Position numbers and translations under genes: made by a program. Shown here piece by piece: positions 1 to 7,911 of a stretch of DNA of 64,000 nt (positions are counted from its first letter, which is position 1; each line of letters starts with the position of its first letter). The stretch comes from Motiliproteus sp. SC1-56 (GTDB taxonomy: Bacteria > Pseudomonadota > Gammaproteobacteria > Pseudomonadales > Balneatricaceae). The notes under the pieces are model-generated. The model was not told the origin of the DNA. It searched no databases and saw nothing but the letters and a program-made list of their open reading frames with translations. Location: NCBI RefSeq assembly GCF_017309075.1, contig NZ_JAEMGS010000010.1, forward strand, positions 1 to 64,000. Reading direction: 5' to 3'.

Positions 1-81
1 GAGAAACTTCTCTTTGCGTGTCTGGCGACTCTTGCTGGTGAACTCGCTGTCAGCGAAGGAGAGTTGGTGATCCATGGATAG
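1..81 (+). CDS. possible 3' end of a gene cut by the window edge
   Basis: Frame 1 is open from the first base to a TAG at 79-81 and encodes 26 residues rich in Leu, Ala and Glu (…LLFACLATLAGE…SEGELVIHG). The amphipathic pattern loosely resembles the TerB-like tail of some M48 metalloproteases, but 26 residues are too few to identify a family. It may equally be a chance open frame; without the upstream sequence this stays a weak call. Confidence 0.2.
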   Translation, partial: EKLLFACLATLAGELAVSEGELVIHG

Positions 82-111
82 CCCTCAGCACATCAGAGCG
101 CGGATTGTCTC

Positions 112-423
112 ATGCCAAGGGACTTAATCGCATGCTCCCTAGTCGGAAACGAAAGCACCATATTGGTTGTACTGGCATCAACATACATCTTATTTAGACT
201 GCCAATTTTCGGTCAGCGCAATAAATATCGAAGTACTTTTATGGTCACTGCATCGACACTGGTTTTGTTTGTGATTTCGTACTTTCTTCGCGACCTGGTT
301 CAATATCTTGAATCAACAGCATTGGTAGTCGTATTAATATCAGCAGCCTGGGTTTCGGTGTTGCTTCCTGGACCCGCTAATAAAGTGTCTGTACCTAAAG
401 AAAAAAGACCGCATTGGCAATAG
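112..423 (+). CDS. small hypothetical membrane protein, likely integron-cassette gene
   Basis: Encodes 103 residues with three predicted hydrophobic segments at about 15-34, 42-59 and 69-86, linked by a basic loop (QRNKYR) and ending in a basic, hydrophilic tail (KEKRPHWQ). It is probably an inner-membrane protein. I do not recognise the family. There is no clear Shine-Dalgarno sequence before the ATG. It is A+T-richer than the core genes of the window and is followed in the correct orientation by an attC-like site about 65 bp downstream, which is the standard arrangement of an integron gene cassette. Cassette genes of this size are usually unannotated; some are toxins or phage-defence factors, but nothing in this sequence shows such a role. 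Confidence 0.55.
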   Translation: MPRDLIACSLVGNESTILVVLASTYILFRLPIFGQRNKYRSTFMVTASTLVLFVISYFLRDLVQYLESTALVVVLISAAWVSVLLPGPANKVSVPKEKRPHWQ

Positions 424-488
424 GATTATGGTCGGCTGGCATCCTTTCTCTGATAGCGGCAGGGATTTGGCAACGTGTATAGCCCAAG

Positions 489-578
489 CCCTAACAATGC
501 GTTCAAAAACGTTCGCTGCGCTCACTGGAACCTGCAAACTACTGCGCAGTTTTCCGTCCCGTTAATGGGGCGTTAAAA
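489..578 (+). other. attC-like integron recombination site
   Basis: The left end CCCTAACAATGCGTTCAA has the R''-spacer-L'' form typical of chromosomal-integron attC sites. The right end GTTAATGGGGCGTTAAAA supplies L' (GTTAAT) and R' (GTTAAAA at 572-578), and L'' GTT(c)AAA can pair with L' leaving one extrahelical base, as in genuine sites. The 90-bp length is within the usual range and the centre holds imperfect inverted segments (GTTCGCTGCGCTCACTGG). The predicted crossover is between G572 and T573. The next gene starts 24 bp after it, as expected for a following cassette. The last base of R' does not fit the GTTRRRY consensus. No integrase gene is in the window and I found no second attC, so this is a lone or remnant site. 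Confidence 0.75.
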
Positions 579-596
579 CGCAACCGAGATCAAGCC

Positions 597-1238
597 ATGA
601 ATCAAATTCTCGTATACTCCGACAGTCTGACATGGGGAATTATTCCGAACACCCGGGAACGACTAGCATTTGAAAAACGCTGGCCGGGCGTTTTTGAAAA
701 CACATTAATCAAACTCGGCAAGAATGTTCGAGTGGTTGAAAATTGTCTGAATGGTCGCAGAACTACGTGGAGTGACCCGTTCAAGGATGGGCGCGATGGC
801 TCGCAAGGCTTAGCACAGGTTATTGAAATGCATTCACCATTGAAGCTGGTGATCCTGATGCTTGGCTCAAACGATTTTCAATGTACACATGATAATAACG
901 CCTGGCTTTCCTCCCAGGGCACAGCCAAATTAATTCAAATTATCCGCCAAGCACCGATAGAGCCTGGCATGCCTGTTCCTGAAATAATGGTTATCGCTCC
1001 TCCGCCCATCGTTAAGCCCAAAGGGGTCATTGCAGATAAATTTGAAGGTGCTGAAAGGCGGTGTGCCGGTTTGGCCGCCCAGTTAGAGAATGTGGCTAAC
1101 GAGCTCTCTACCCATTTTTTCAATGCGGGCAGTGTCACCGAAGCCAGCGCTATTGACGGCATCCACCTAGACGAGAAGCAACATCGAACTTTAGGCAAGG
1201 CCATCGCCTATGCCGTATCCGAAAAAATAGCCTTATAA
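597..1238 (+). CDS. SGNH/GDSL-family hydrolase (arylesterase-like)
   Basis: A 213-residue SGNH hydrolase. Block I is YSDSLTWG (residues 7-14), with Ser10 as predicted nucleophile and SDS in place of the usual GDS. Block II contains N49 and G53, block III is GSND (90-93), and block V supplies the Asp187/His190 pair in AIDGIH. The family hydrolyses esters or transfers acyl groups; the short single-domain form resembles the mycobacterial arylesterase/perhydrolase group. There is no signal peptide, so the enzyme is likely cytoplasmic. The start ATG lies 24 bp after the predicted attC crossover, so this may be the first gene of a second cassette, although I saw no attC after it. The substrate cannot be inferred. 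Confidence 0.85.
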   Translation: MNQILVYSDSLTWGIIPNTRERLAFEKRWPGVFENTLIKLGKNVRVVENCLNGRRTTWSDPFKDGRDGSQGLAQVIEMHSPLKLVILMLGSNDFQCTHDNNAWLSSQGTAKLIQIIRQAPIEPGMPVPEIMVIAPPPIVKPKGVIADKFEGAERRCAGLAAQLENVANELSTHFFNAGSVTEASAIDGIHLDEKQHRTLGKAIAYAVSEKIAL

Positions 1239-1340
1239 CAGGGGCTGCCATTCGCACGCTTCCCGTGTCAGACTCAGCAGCAGGTGCTTCGCCGTTGCGC
1301 CAGGCCTTATGCTGTAACAAGCCATTGGAGATATTGAACC

Positions 1341-1652
1341 ATGTCACAATTCAACGATGTATCGATTACCCGAGAAGCAAACATCTACTTTGACGGAAAG
1401 GTTACGAGCAGAGCCGTTCACTTTCCCGACGGGACAAAGAAGACCCTTGGAATCATGCTGCCAGGTGACTATGAGTTCAGCACCGAGGCAAAGGAGCTGA
1501 TGGAAATCCTCTCTGGCGATCTTGAGATTCAACGAGTCGGTGAGGAGTGGCGAAAAGTCTCAGCTGGCGAATCCTTTGAAGTGCCGGCCAATTCAAGCTT
1601 CAAATTGAAGATCATTGAAGTTACAGATTACTGCTGTAGCTATCTGGACTAG
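1341..1652 (+). CDS. ppnP: pyrimidine/purine nucleoside phosphorylase
   Basis: A 103-residue single cupin domain matching the PpnP (YaiE, formerly DUF1255) family. Characteristic stretches are YFDGKVTSR (18-26), GIMLPGDYEF and EILSGDLEIQ, ending in the conserved C-terminal YCCSYLD. The family phosphorolyses several nucleosides (uridine, thymidine, adenosine, guanosine, inosine) to free base and ribose-1-phosphate in the cytoplasm. The ATG follows TTGGAGATATTGAACC, an acceptable ribosome-binding site. It lies among unrelated short genes, so its position says nothing about a pathway. Family assignment is secure; activity is inferred from the family. Confidence 0.9.
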   Translation: MSQFNDVSITREANIYFDGKVTSRAVHFPDGTKKTLGIMLPGDYEFSTEAKELMEILSGDLEIQRVGEEWRKVSAGESFEVPANSSFKLKIIEVTDYCCSYLD

Positions 1653-1732
1653 GACCAATACATGACACCTAGATGCAGGACGCCGGCACGCGCCGCGCCT
1701 GCTCTTTGTCGTTAAGGAGATTGGAGATTACA

Positions 1733-2023
1733 GTGCTGAGCAAGCACCACAAGGTGCTTTACGATGCATTCTACGACTCCACGCATCAGAACGAGTACCT
1801 GGATCAGAAAACCGAAGTTTTGGTAGGCCTCGCCGCTGCCATGGGCATGAATTGCCAACCCTGCACTCGCTACTATCTTCACCAGGCGAAGAAAGCCGGC
1901 ATCAAGACGGGCGAAGTGTCAGAAGTTTTAGCGAAGGTGATGGCTGTAGCAGCAGGTCAAAAACGACTTCAAGCGCAGGCAGTCCTCGATGATTACAAAA
2001 TCGACATTGAGTCGTTCAAGTAG
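1733..2023 (+). CDS. carboxymuconolactone decarboxylase/AhpD-family protein
   Basis: Encodes 96 residues from a GTG at 1733, chosen because GGAGAT lies four bases upstream and the longer in-frame extension (from 1673) is low-complexity and non-conserved. The core LVGLAAAMGMNCQPC has the AhpD-type CxxC with a following histidine (CQPCTRYYLHQAKKAG), the redox site of alkylhydroperoxidase-like members. The family ranges from peroxide-linked thiol reductases to aromatic ring-cleavage enzymes. With the CxxC and no aromatic-degradation neighbours, a redox or peroxidase-type role is more likely. Such short stand-alone copies are common in accessory DNA. Confidence 0.8.
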   Translation: MLSKHHKVLYDAFYDSTHQNEYLDQKTEVLVGLAAAMGMNCQPCTRYYLHQAKKAGIKTGEVSEVLAKVMAVAAGQKRLQAQAVLDDYKIDIESFK

Positions 2024-2110
2024 TGCCCTTAATTAGGCTACGCGGTTTCGACGCATGAGCCCAGCGTAGAACGCACAACTAGCAGACCAACATCGCGATG
2101 GAGTCGCCAT

Positions 2111-2575
2111 ATGGAAGTACGTGGCATGAAGTGCCCTAGGGATCAAGGATTACTGGAGCCGTCCTCAGCAACAAGCCACGGCTCTATAGAATGTTCATCT
2201 TGCCAAGGTTTGATGATCGACGCTCGCCAGATACCTTCGCTTCGAAAGCTCAAGCATCAGAAAATACTTTCTCTTAGCGCATCCAAGATAAGTTGCCCTT
2301 CATGCGACTCGACTATGCGAGAGTTCTCTTACCGGAGTGTGGAGATCGACATCTGCCCTACATGCAAATCCGTCTGGCTTGATCCTGGCGAAGAAAAAAT
2401 TCTGGAAAAACGCCGACAAAAAAAAGAAGAATCGAAATGGTACGACCACCTGGACCCAATATCCGTTTTTCCCGGTAGATCCTCTTCACGATCAAGCAGT
2501 TCTTGCTCTGGCGATGATAGCGGCATTCTAGATTTTCTGGGAGATGCTATCGGGAACCTGTTTGACGGCATTTAA
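2111..2575 (+). CDS. TFIIB-type zinc-ribbon protein
   Basis: A 154-residue protein with two zinc ribbons: CPRD…CSSC near residues 8-34, and CPSC…CPTCKSVWLDPGE near 62-93. The second is the classic zf-TFIIB (DUF1232-neighbour) signature with W-L-D-x-G-E. A Lys/Glu-rich helix and a Ser-rich, low-complexity tail (RSSSRSSSSCSGDD) follow, ending in a short hydrophobic segment (GILDFLGDAIGNLFDGI). GGAG at 2101-2104 precedes the ATG. The function of these proteins is not established; they are thought to bind metal and may act in protein or nucleic-acid interaction. It lies just upstream of another zinc-ribbon gene and an AAA ATPase on the same strand. Confidence 0.75.
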   Translation: MEVRGMKCPRDQGLLEPSSATSHGSIECSSCQGLMIDARQIPSLRKLKHQKILSLSASKISCPSCDSTMREFSYRSVEIDICPTCKSVWLDPGEEKILEKRRQKKEESKWYDHLDPISVFPGRSSSRSSSSCSGDDSGILDFLGDAIGNLFDGI

Positions 2576-2608
2576 TACAACCGCCAATGACCACCTCAAC
2601 TCCAATGG

Positions 2609-3073
2609 ATGGCCTGCATGTTAGAAACAATAAAAAAGAAGAAACCTTTCGATTTCAAGACTCAAGAAATCGGCTCAAAAATCATTTGCGGCGCTTGCAG
2701 CCATGTACGTACGGAATCTGACAGCAACCCTGCATGGCAATGCCCAAACTGTAAATCAGCTTACGTAAAAGTGCAGAAAAAGTCGCAAGACGCATATAAA
2801 AACTTAACACAGGCAGAACTCAAGGCAAAAAACCATGCCTTTTTACAGAAATCTAAAGAAAAAAGAGAAAAGCAGAAGAAAGAGCAATTCAAGGAGCCGC
2901 TATTATCGTCCATCGGAGTCATGCTTTTCGCTGGGGTAGCCGAGGTTGCCAGTAAGTTTTCATCCTGCACCTGCTCCTCTTCCAGCCTGTCTACTCCAGC
3001 CAAGGCCGGCGCTATATTTTTTGGCATAACTCTATTGGCGATGGTGTTTCTACTTGGATTCTTAAACGAATAA
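2609..3073 (+). CDS. zinc-ribbon membrane-anchored hypothetical protein
   Basis: A 154-residue protein with an N-terminal zinc ribbon (CGACSHVR…WQCPNCKSAY, about residues 28-51), a highly charged Lys/Gln/Glu helical middle that could form a coiled coil, a Cys/Ser-rich patch (SSCTCSSSSLS), and a C-terminal hydrophobic helix (about 133-152) that would anchor it in the membrane. A second ATG at 2618 is an equally good start; neither has a convincing ribosome-binding site. It sits 33 bp after another zinc-ribbon gene and 90 bp before a Ycf46-type ATPase, so the three may be co-transcribed. No family recognised. Confidence 0.6.
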   Translation: MACMLETIKKKKPFDFKTQEIGSKIICGACSHVRTESDSNPAWQCPNCKSAYVKVQKKSQDAYKNLTQAELKAKNHAFLQKSKEKREKQKKEQFKEPLLSSIGVMLFAGVAEVASKFSSCTCSSSSLSTPAKAGAIFFGITLLAMVFLLGFLNE

Positions 3074-3163
3074 AATCACAAAGACTAAAACATAAAAAAA
3101 TAAAGACATCCGCAGACGAATGCGCCGACTGAATTGAATCAAATGTACAAGGCGACCCATATA

Positions 3164-4639
3164 ATGAACAGTTCAAATGAGATAGAGGCTCTTGTCAACT
3201 CTCAGGTGCCGATCATCATCATCGAATCTCATGAGGAAATCAGAGTTTCAAAACTCATAGGAGAGGTCGCCGCGCGGGCGAAAACGCCCTTGTATAAATG
3301 GAGCGTCACTTCCGGCCTCCAGCGCATGGACATAGAGATGCCGCCACAGAAACACAACTCGGACCCTGAGGGGGTACTGAGACACATCAGCAGCATCGAA
3401 AACCCGGGGATTTTCATCCTCAACGATTTTCATCCTTTCCTGGACAACCCCGTCCATGTCCGGCTGCTTAAGGACATCGCGATAAGGCACGAACAAAGCA
3501 ACCAGACAGTCGTGCTGTTAAGCCATGAAGTCGAAGTGCCGAGCGAACTGGCAAAGCTGTCGGCAACGGCCAACATCCCCCTGCCAACGAAAAGTGAACT
3601 GGATGAGGTGGTACGAAAAACCGCCAAGGACTGGGCGAAAGAGAACGGCGGGCAGGTCAAGGCCGATCGTGAAACCCTGGATATGTTGCTTAACAACCTT
3701 TCGGGACTCACCCACCGTGACGCCCGGACACTGGTCCGAAGGGCGGTGTTCGACGATGGCGCCATCACCCAGACGGACCTGCCAAAGACCATCCGCGCCA
3801 AGTATGAATTACTGGGCCGCGATGGGGTTCTGAGCTTCGAACACGATACCGCGCACTTTTCCGAGGTGGGTGGCTTCAGCCGGTTAAAAAATTGGCTTAG
3901 CTATCGTAAGGAGGCGTTTTATTCAAAGGCCCACCCCCTGCACACCGACAAACCGAAGGGGATGATGTTGCTCGGGGTCCAGGGCTGCGGCAAGAGCCTT
4001 GCCGCCAAGGCGGTCGCCGGTTTGCTGGCCGCGCCCCTGTTACGCTTGGATTTCGGAACCCTGTACAACAAATTTCATGGCGAGACGGAAAGAAATCTGA
4101 GGAATGCCTTAAAAACCGCTGAGGCCATGTCGCCCTGCGTACTGTGGATCGATGAAATTGAGAAAGGAATTGCCACCGAGAATACCGACGGGGGGACATC
4201 CCGCCGGGTGCTCGCCACCCTCCTGACCTGGATGGCGGAAAAGGAGTCCAGCGTCTTTATCGTCTCCACCGCCAACGACATTACCTCGCTACCACCAGAG
4301 TTGGTGCGAAAGGGTCGCTTTGACGAAATTTTCTTTGTCGATCTTCCCGAGCTCGATATCAGAAAAGAGATCTTTGAGATTCACCTGTCCATTCGTGGAT
4401 TATCAATGGAACATTTCAATGCTGAGCAACTGGCACTGGCCAGCGAGGGCTTTTCCGGGGCTGAAATAGAGCAGGCTGTGGTCTCGGCGCAGTACACGGC
4501 CTATGCCCGGAACAGGGCTATTTCAAACGATATTCTGTTGGAGGAACTAGCCCAAACCCGTCCCCTTTCTATCATCATGGCGGAAAAAGTCGCGCACCTG
4601 CGTGCGTGGGCAAAAGGACGAACGGTTCCCTGCGACTGA
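3164..4639 (+). CDS. Ycf46-type AAA ATPase
   Basis: A 491-residue ATPase of the FtsH/Cdc48-like AAA class. Residues 1-240 form the N-terminal Ycf46-type region (EIEALVNSQVPIIIIESHEE…). The AAA module follows, with DxxxFSEVGGF, Walker A GVQGCGKS (about 271-278), Walker B CVLWIDEIEKG (Asp330-Glu331), sensor-1 VSTAND and arginine fingers in RKGRFDEIFFVDLP. ATP binding and hydrolysis residues are intact, so it should be active. The start at 3164 is preferred over upstream TTG 3134 and ATG 3143, because AAGGCG sits at proper spacing and the N-terminus then matches the family. Ycf46 is linked in cyanobacteria and plastids to growth at low CO2, but its substrate in proteobacteria is unknown. The zinc-ribbon genes just upstream are candidate partners (inference). 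Confidence 0.85.
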   Translation: MNSSNEIEALVNSQVPIIIIESHEEIRVSKLIGEVAARAKTPLYKWSVTSGLQRMDIEMPPQKHNSDPEGVLRHISSIENPGIFILNDFHPFLDNPVHVRLLKDIAIRHEQSNQTVVLLSHEVEVPSELAKLSATANIPLPTKSELDEVVRKTAKDWAKENGGQVKADRETLDMLLNNLSGLTHRDARTLVRRAVFDDGAITQTDLPKTIRAKYELLGRDGVLSFEHDTAHFSEVGGFSRLKNWLSYRKEAFYSKAHPLHTDKPKGMMLLGVQGCGKSLAAKAVAGLLAAPLLRLDFGTLYNKFHGETERNLRNALKTAEAMSPCVLWIDEIEKGIATENTDGGTSRRVLATLLTWMAEKESSVFIVSTANDITSLPPELVRKGRFDEIFFVDLPELDIRKEIFEIHLSIRGLSMEHFNAEQLALASEGFSGAEIEQAVVSAQYTAYARNRAISNDILLEELAQTRPLSIIMAEKVAHLRAWAKGRTVPCD

Positions 4640-4669
4640 GGGAGTAGGCTGCGTCTGGAGTCTGGAAAT

Positions 4670-4687
4670 CCGCGTCCGCGTCCGCGT
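4670..4687. repeat. three tandem CCGCGT hexamers between convergent genes
   Basis: Three perfect copies of CCGCGT lie in the 115-bp gap between the AAA ATPase gene and hutC, which converge. They mark the junction between the A+T-richer accessory region and the G+C-rich core. No hairpin with a T-run is visible in the gap, and no function can be assigned. Confidence 0.6.
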
Positions 4688-4754
4688 CGCAGCGCAGTAA
4701 TGCTAGCCAGAGCCGCTTTGAATTTTTGGGTCTGAGCGCCATTTACCCTTGCGG

Positions 4755-5462
4755 TCAGCGCCGTGAACGCGAACTCAACCGGTAGCGGTTGCCGGGGTGG
4801 ATCAGGCGGGCGCAGCTGATCAGCCCCTGGTCACTCCAGGTACGCCGGTTCACCTGCAGGCAGGGTTCCTCCGCTTTAACACCCAACAGTTGCTGCACCT
4901 CGGCGCTGGGGGCCACGGCCTCGACGATGTGCTCCACCTCCGACAGGGGAAAACGCTCGCTCAGGTACTGGCTCGGGGTCAGGGCGCTGAAATCCTGCTG
5001 CAGATAGTCCGGGACCACCTCGGCGTTGACGTAGCGATCCTCGAGCTGGATCGGGACGCCGTTCTCGCGGTGGACGATCAGCGAGTGAAAGGCGATCTCA
5101 CCGGGGTTGAGTCCCATGCGCGCCGCCACGGAGGAATCCACTGACACGGCTTCGAGGCGGTGGCGTTCGCTGCTGTAAATATGGTGACGGGCACGGATTT
5201 CGTCGGCGATATTGCGGATCTCCAGCAGCGGCGACTCGGCCTGCACCTCGGCGACAAAAGTACCCAGCCCCTGGTGGCGCACCAGCACCCCGTCGCTCAC
5301 CAGTTCCTGGATCGCCTTGTTGGCGGTCATGCGACTCACCGTGAACTGCTCCGCCAGCGCCATCTCCGTGGGGATTTGCTGGCCGGGACCGTAACGCCCC
5401 TCGCGAACGGCTTCAAGCAGGTGCTGCTTGATCGCTTTGTAACGGGGTAGCACCGAATGCAT
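4755..5462 (-). CDS. hutC: histidine utilization repressor, GntR/HutC family
   Basis: A 235-residue GntR-type repressor. An N-terminal winged helix-turn-helix (residues 5-72, GQQIPTEMALAEQFTVSRMT…IQELVSDGVLVRHQGLGTFV) is followed by a UTRA ligand-binding domain (about 90-230) with HutC-type LIVHRENGVPIQLEDRYVN and NRRTWSDQGLISCARLIHPG. It is known to bind operators upstream of hut genes and to be released by urocanate. It is divergent from hutI across a 178-bp gap that carries two adjacent palindromic sites, so it very probably represses the hut operon next door and may control itself. Confidence 0.93.
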   Translation of the reverse strand: MHSVLPRYKAIKQHLLEAVREGRYGPGQQIPTEMALAEQFTVSRMTANKAIQELVSDGVLVRHQGLGTFVAEVQAESPLLEIRNIADEIRARHHIYSSERHRLEAVSVDSSVAARMGLNPGEIAFHSLIVHRENGVPIQLEDRYVNAEVVPDYLQQDFSALTPSQYLSERFPLSEVEHIVEAVAPSAEVQQLLGVKAEEPCLQVNRRTWSDQGLISCARLIHPGNRYRLSSRSRR

Positions 5463-5589
5463 TCCTCTCTCTGTCCTTAATTCCGCCGCGCCATCTCCCT
5501 ATTGAATACCTGCTGAACAGGCCCCGGTGAAACGTGCGGCGGTTCAATGGGGTCACATCCTATAGGGATTTCACCGCGTTTTCTACAAT

Positions 5590-5609
5590 TGTATATACAT
5601 GTATAGACA
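5590..5609. promoter_or_regulatory. tandem HutC-type operator
   Basis: The perfect palindrome TGTATATACA (5590-5599) is directly followed by the near copy TGTATAGACA (5600-5609), one mismatch away. The TGTAnnTACA core is the GntR/HutC operator type. The site is 31 bp upstream of the hutI ATG, in the hutC-hutI gap, where it would block transcription initiation or elongation. Two abutting sites suggest cooperative binding by two dimers. Assignment to HutC is inference from motif and position. Confidence 0.75.
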
Positions 5610-5640
5610 TTCGAATTCCGCTACTCCATAATCGCCGCCC

Positions 5641-6873
5641 ATGAATACGACAACGACCCCACAACTCTGGTACAACGTCCGCATCGCCACCCTGGATCCG
5701 CGGGTAGACGCCCCCTACGGGCTGCTCGACGATCAGGCCCTAGTGATCAGGGACGGACACATTCACTGGCTGGGCCCGGCCGCAGAACAGGACCCGGCCC
5801 GCTTCGAGGGTACGGTGGTAAACGGCGGCGGACGCCTGCTTACCCCGGGCCTGATCGACAGCCACACCCACCTGGTTTACGGCGGCCAGCGCAGCAACGA
5901 ATTCGCCGCCCGCCTGGCGGGCGACAGCTACGAGGCCATCGCCCGGCGCGGCGGTGGCATTCTGGCCACGGTCAACGCCACCCGCGAGCTCGACGAAGCG
6001 GCCCTGGTGCAGACCGCCCTGCCCCGCCTGCGCGCCCTGTGCGCCGAAGGGGCCACCACGGTGGAGATCAAGTCGGGCTACGGACTCACCGTCGCCGACG
6101 AGCTGAAGATGCTCCGCGCCGCCAAGGCCCTGGCCAGGCAGGTGCCGGTGCGGATCCGCACCACCCTGCTGGCGGCCCACGCCGTGCCCCCTGAATACAA
6201 AGGCCGCAGCGACGATTACGTCGACCTAATCTGCCGCGAGCTGATTCCCCGGGTGGCCGAAGAGGGGCTGGCCGAGGCCGTGGATGTGTTCTGCGAAAAC
6301 ATCGCCTTTGACGCGCCCCAGTGCGAGCGCCTGTTTGAAACTGCCCGTGCCCATGGCTTGGGCATCAAGGGGCATATGGAGCAGCTTTCCAACCTGGGCG
6401 GCAGCCGTCTCGCCGCCCGTTTCGGGGCCTGGTCCGTGGATCACCTCGAGTACCTGGACGATGCCGCCATCGCCGCCATGAAGGAGGCGGGCACCGTCGC
6501 CTGCCTGCTGCCCGGCGCCTTCTATTTTCTCGGCGAGACCAAGCTGCCGCCCGTGGCCGCGCTGCGCGAGGCCGGGGTGCCGATGGCGCTCGCCACCGAC
6601 TGCAACCCGGGCAGCTCGCCCCTGGCCTCCCTGCGCCTGATGCTGAACATGGGCTGCGTGCTGTTCGGCCTCACCCCCGAGGAGGCCCTGGCCGGGGTCA
6701 CCCGCGAGGGCGCCCGCGCCCTGGGTCTGTCCGAAGAGACCGGCATGATCCGCGAGGGCATGGCCGCCGACCTGCTGCTCTGGGACCTGGATGACCCGGC
6801 CCAGCTCTCTTATGAATTCGGTCCCCAGCGCCTGGTCAAACGTCTGCTGGCAGGAGAAGAGACCCATGTATGA
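5641..6873 (+). CDS. hutI: imidazolonepropionase
   Basis: A 410-residue amidohydrolase-superfamily enzyme that hydrolyses 4-imidazolone-5-propanoate to N-formimino-L-glutamate, step three of histidine degradation. Visible features are the metal-binding SHTHLVYGGQR motif (about residues 74-84), EIKSGYGL for substrate binding, HMEQL, SVDHLEYLDD, and ATDCNPGSSP near 320-329. The length is normal for HutI. It is the first gene of the hut operon and its last 8 bp overlap hutG. No strong ribosome-binding site precedes the ATG; it begins 31 bp after the tandem operator. Confidence 0.97.
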   Translation: MNTTTTPQLWYNVRIATLDPRVDAPYGLLDDQALVIRDGHIHWLGPAAEQDPARFEGTVVNGGGRLLTPGLIDSHTHLVYGGQRSNEFAARLAGDSYEAIARRGGGILATVNATRELDEAALVQTALPRLRALCAEGATTVEIKSGYGLTVADELKMLRAAKALARQVPVRIRTTLLAAHAVPPEYKGRSDDYVDLICRELIPRVAEEGLAEAVDVFCENIAFDAPQCERLFETARAHGLGIKGHMEQLSNLGGSRLAARFGAWSVDHLEYLDDAAIAAMKEAGTVACLLPGAFYFLGETKLPPVAALREAGVPMALATDCNPGSSPLASLRLMLNMGCVLFGLTPEEALAGVTREGARALGLSEETGMIREGMAADLLLWDLDDPAQLSYEFGPQRLVKRLLAGEETHV

Positions 6874-7828
6874 CGCAATGAACCCCGATATCTGGCGCGG
6901 ACGCCGGGATGATCACGAGGAGGGGCCGGCACCGCGCTGGCACCAGGTCGTGCAACCCCTGCAACTGGACGCCCCCACCGAGGCGCCGGCGGGCGCCGCC
7001 CTGCTGGGGCTCTGTACCGACGCCGGGGTCAAACGCAACCAGGGGCGTCCCGGGGCCCGCAACGGCCCGGACGCCATTCGCCGCGTCCTGGCCAGCCAGG
7101 CCTGGCACCTGGATCGCCCCCTTTATGATTCGGGCAACCTGCACTGCGAAGCGGACGAGCTGGAAAGCTTCCAGCAGCGCCAAGCCGCAAGCGTCGAGTC
7201 CCTGCTCAAGCAGGGTCACTTTCCGCTGCTGATCGGCGGTGGTCACGAGATCGCCTTCGGCAACTTCAAGGGGCTGCTGGACTTTTCCCGCGACCACCTG
7301 GAGGGGCCGGTGGGCATCCTCAACTTCGACGCCCACTTCGACCTGCGCCGCGACGAGAAGGCCAGCTCCGGCACCCCCTTCCTGCAGGCCGCCGAGTACT
7401 GCCAGGCGCAGGACGTGCCCTTTCACTACGCCTGCCTGGGGGTGAGCGAAACCGCCAACACCCAGGCGCTGTTCCAACGGGCTGACGCCCTGGGCGTGCG
7501 CTACATGACGGACGATCAGATCGATCCCTGGGACCTGGGCAACGTATACGCCCTGATCGACGCCTTCGTCGAGCCGCTGTCCGCGCTCTACCTGACCATC
7601 GACCTGGACGTGCTGCCCGCCGGCGAGATGCCCGGCGTCAGCGCCCCGGCCCCCCGCGGCGTGCCGCTGGCGGTGCTGGAGAAGCTGATCGACCACGTGC
7701 GTCTGCGGGCCGGCGAACGGCTGCGCCTGGCGGACATGGCCGAGTACAGCCCGGAGTACGACATCGACGCGCGTAGCGCCCGGGTCGCGGCGCGCCTCTG
7801 CCACCGCATCCTGCGCCCGCTCCCCTGA
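6866..7828 (+). CDS. hutG: formimidoylglutamase
   Basis: A 320-residue ureohydrolase (arginase fold) that cleaves N-formimino-L-glutamate to L-glutamate and formamide. Mn-binding motifs are present: GGGHE, NFDAHFDLR, and DLDVLPAGEMPGVSAPAP. The start at 6866 is taken because AGGAGA lies nine bases upstream and the first residues (MYDAMNPDIWRGR) match the family; it overlaps the end of hutI by 8 bp, implying translational coupling. Presence of this enzyme and absence of a HutF deiminase indicate the one-step formamide route rather than the formylglutamate route. Confidence 0.95.
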   Translation: MYDAMNPDIWRGRRDDHEEGPAPRWHQVVQPLQLDAPTEAPAGAALLGLCTDAGVKRNQGRPGARNGPDAIRRVLASQAWHLDRPLYDSGNLHCEADELESFQQRQAASVESLLKQGHFPLLIGGGHEIAFGNFKGLLDFSRDHLEGPVGILNFDAHFDLRRDEKASSGTPFLQAAEYCQAQDVPFHYACLGVSETANTQALFQRADALGVRYMTDDQIDPWDLGNVYALIDAFVEPLSALYLTIDLDVLPAGEMPGVSAPAPRGVPLAVLEKLIDHVRLRAGERLRLADMAEYSPEYDIDARSARVAARLCHRILRPLP

Positions 7829-7911
7829 GCGGGCGCCCGACAACGACTAGCACGGCACTCCGTTAACACCGATTTTGTAACCGCTCCGACAGGGGCTAAG
7901 CGAGAGAAACT

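Noticed and set aside
1239-1340. Possible second attC site after the GDSL gene
   Set aside because: TAAC is present on the left (TTATAACAGGGGC), but there is no complementary GTTA core on the right and the arms do not pair.
1653-1732. Possible attC site before the AhpD-like gene
   Set aside because: GTTAAGG is present on the right but has no matching AAC-ended box on the left.
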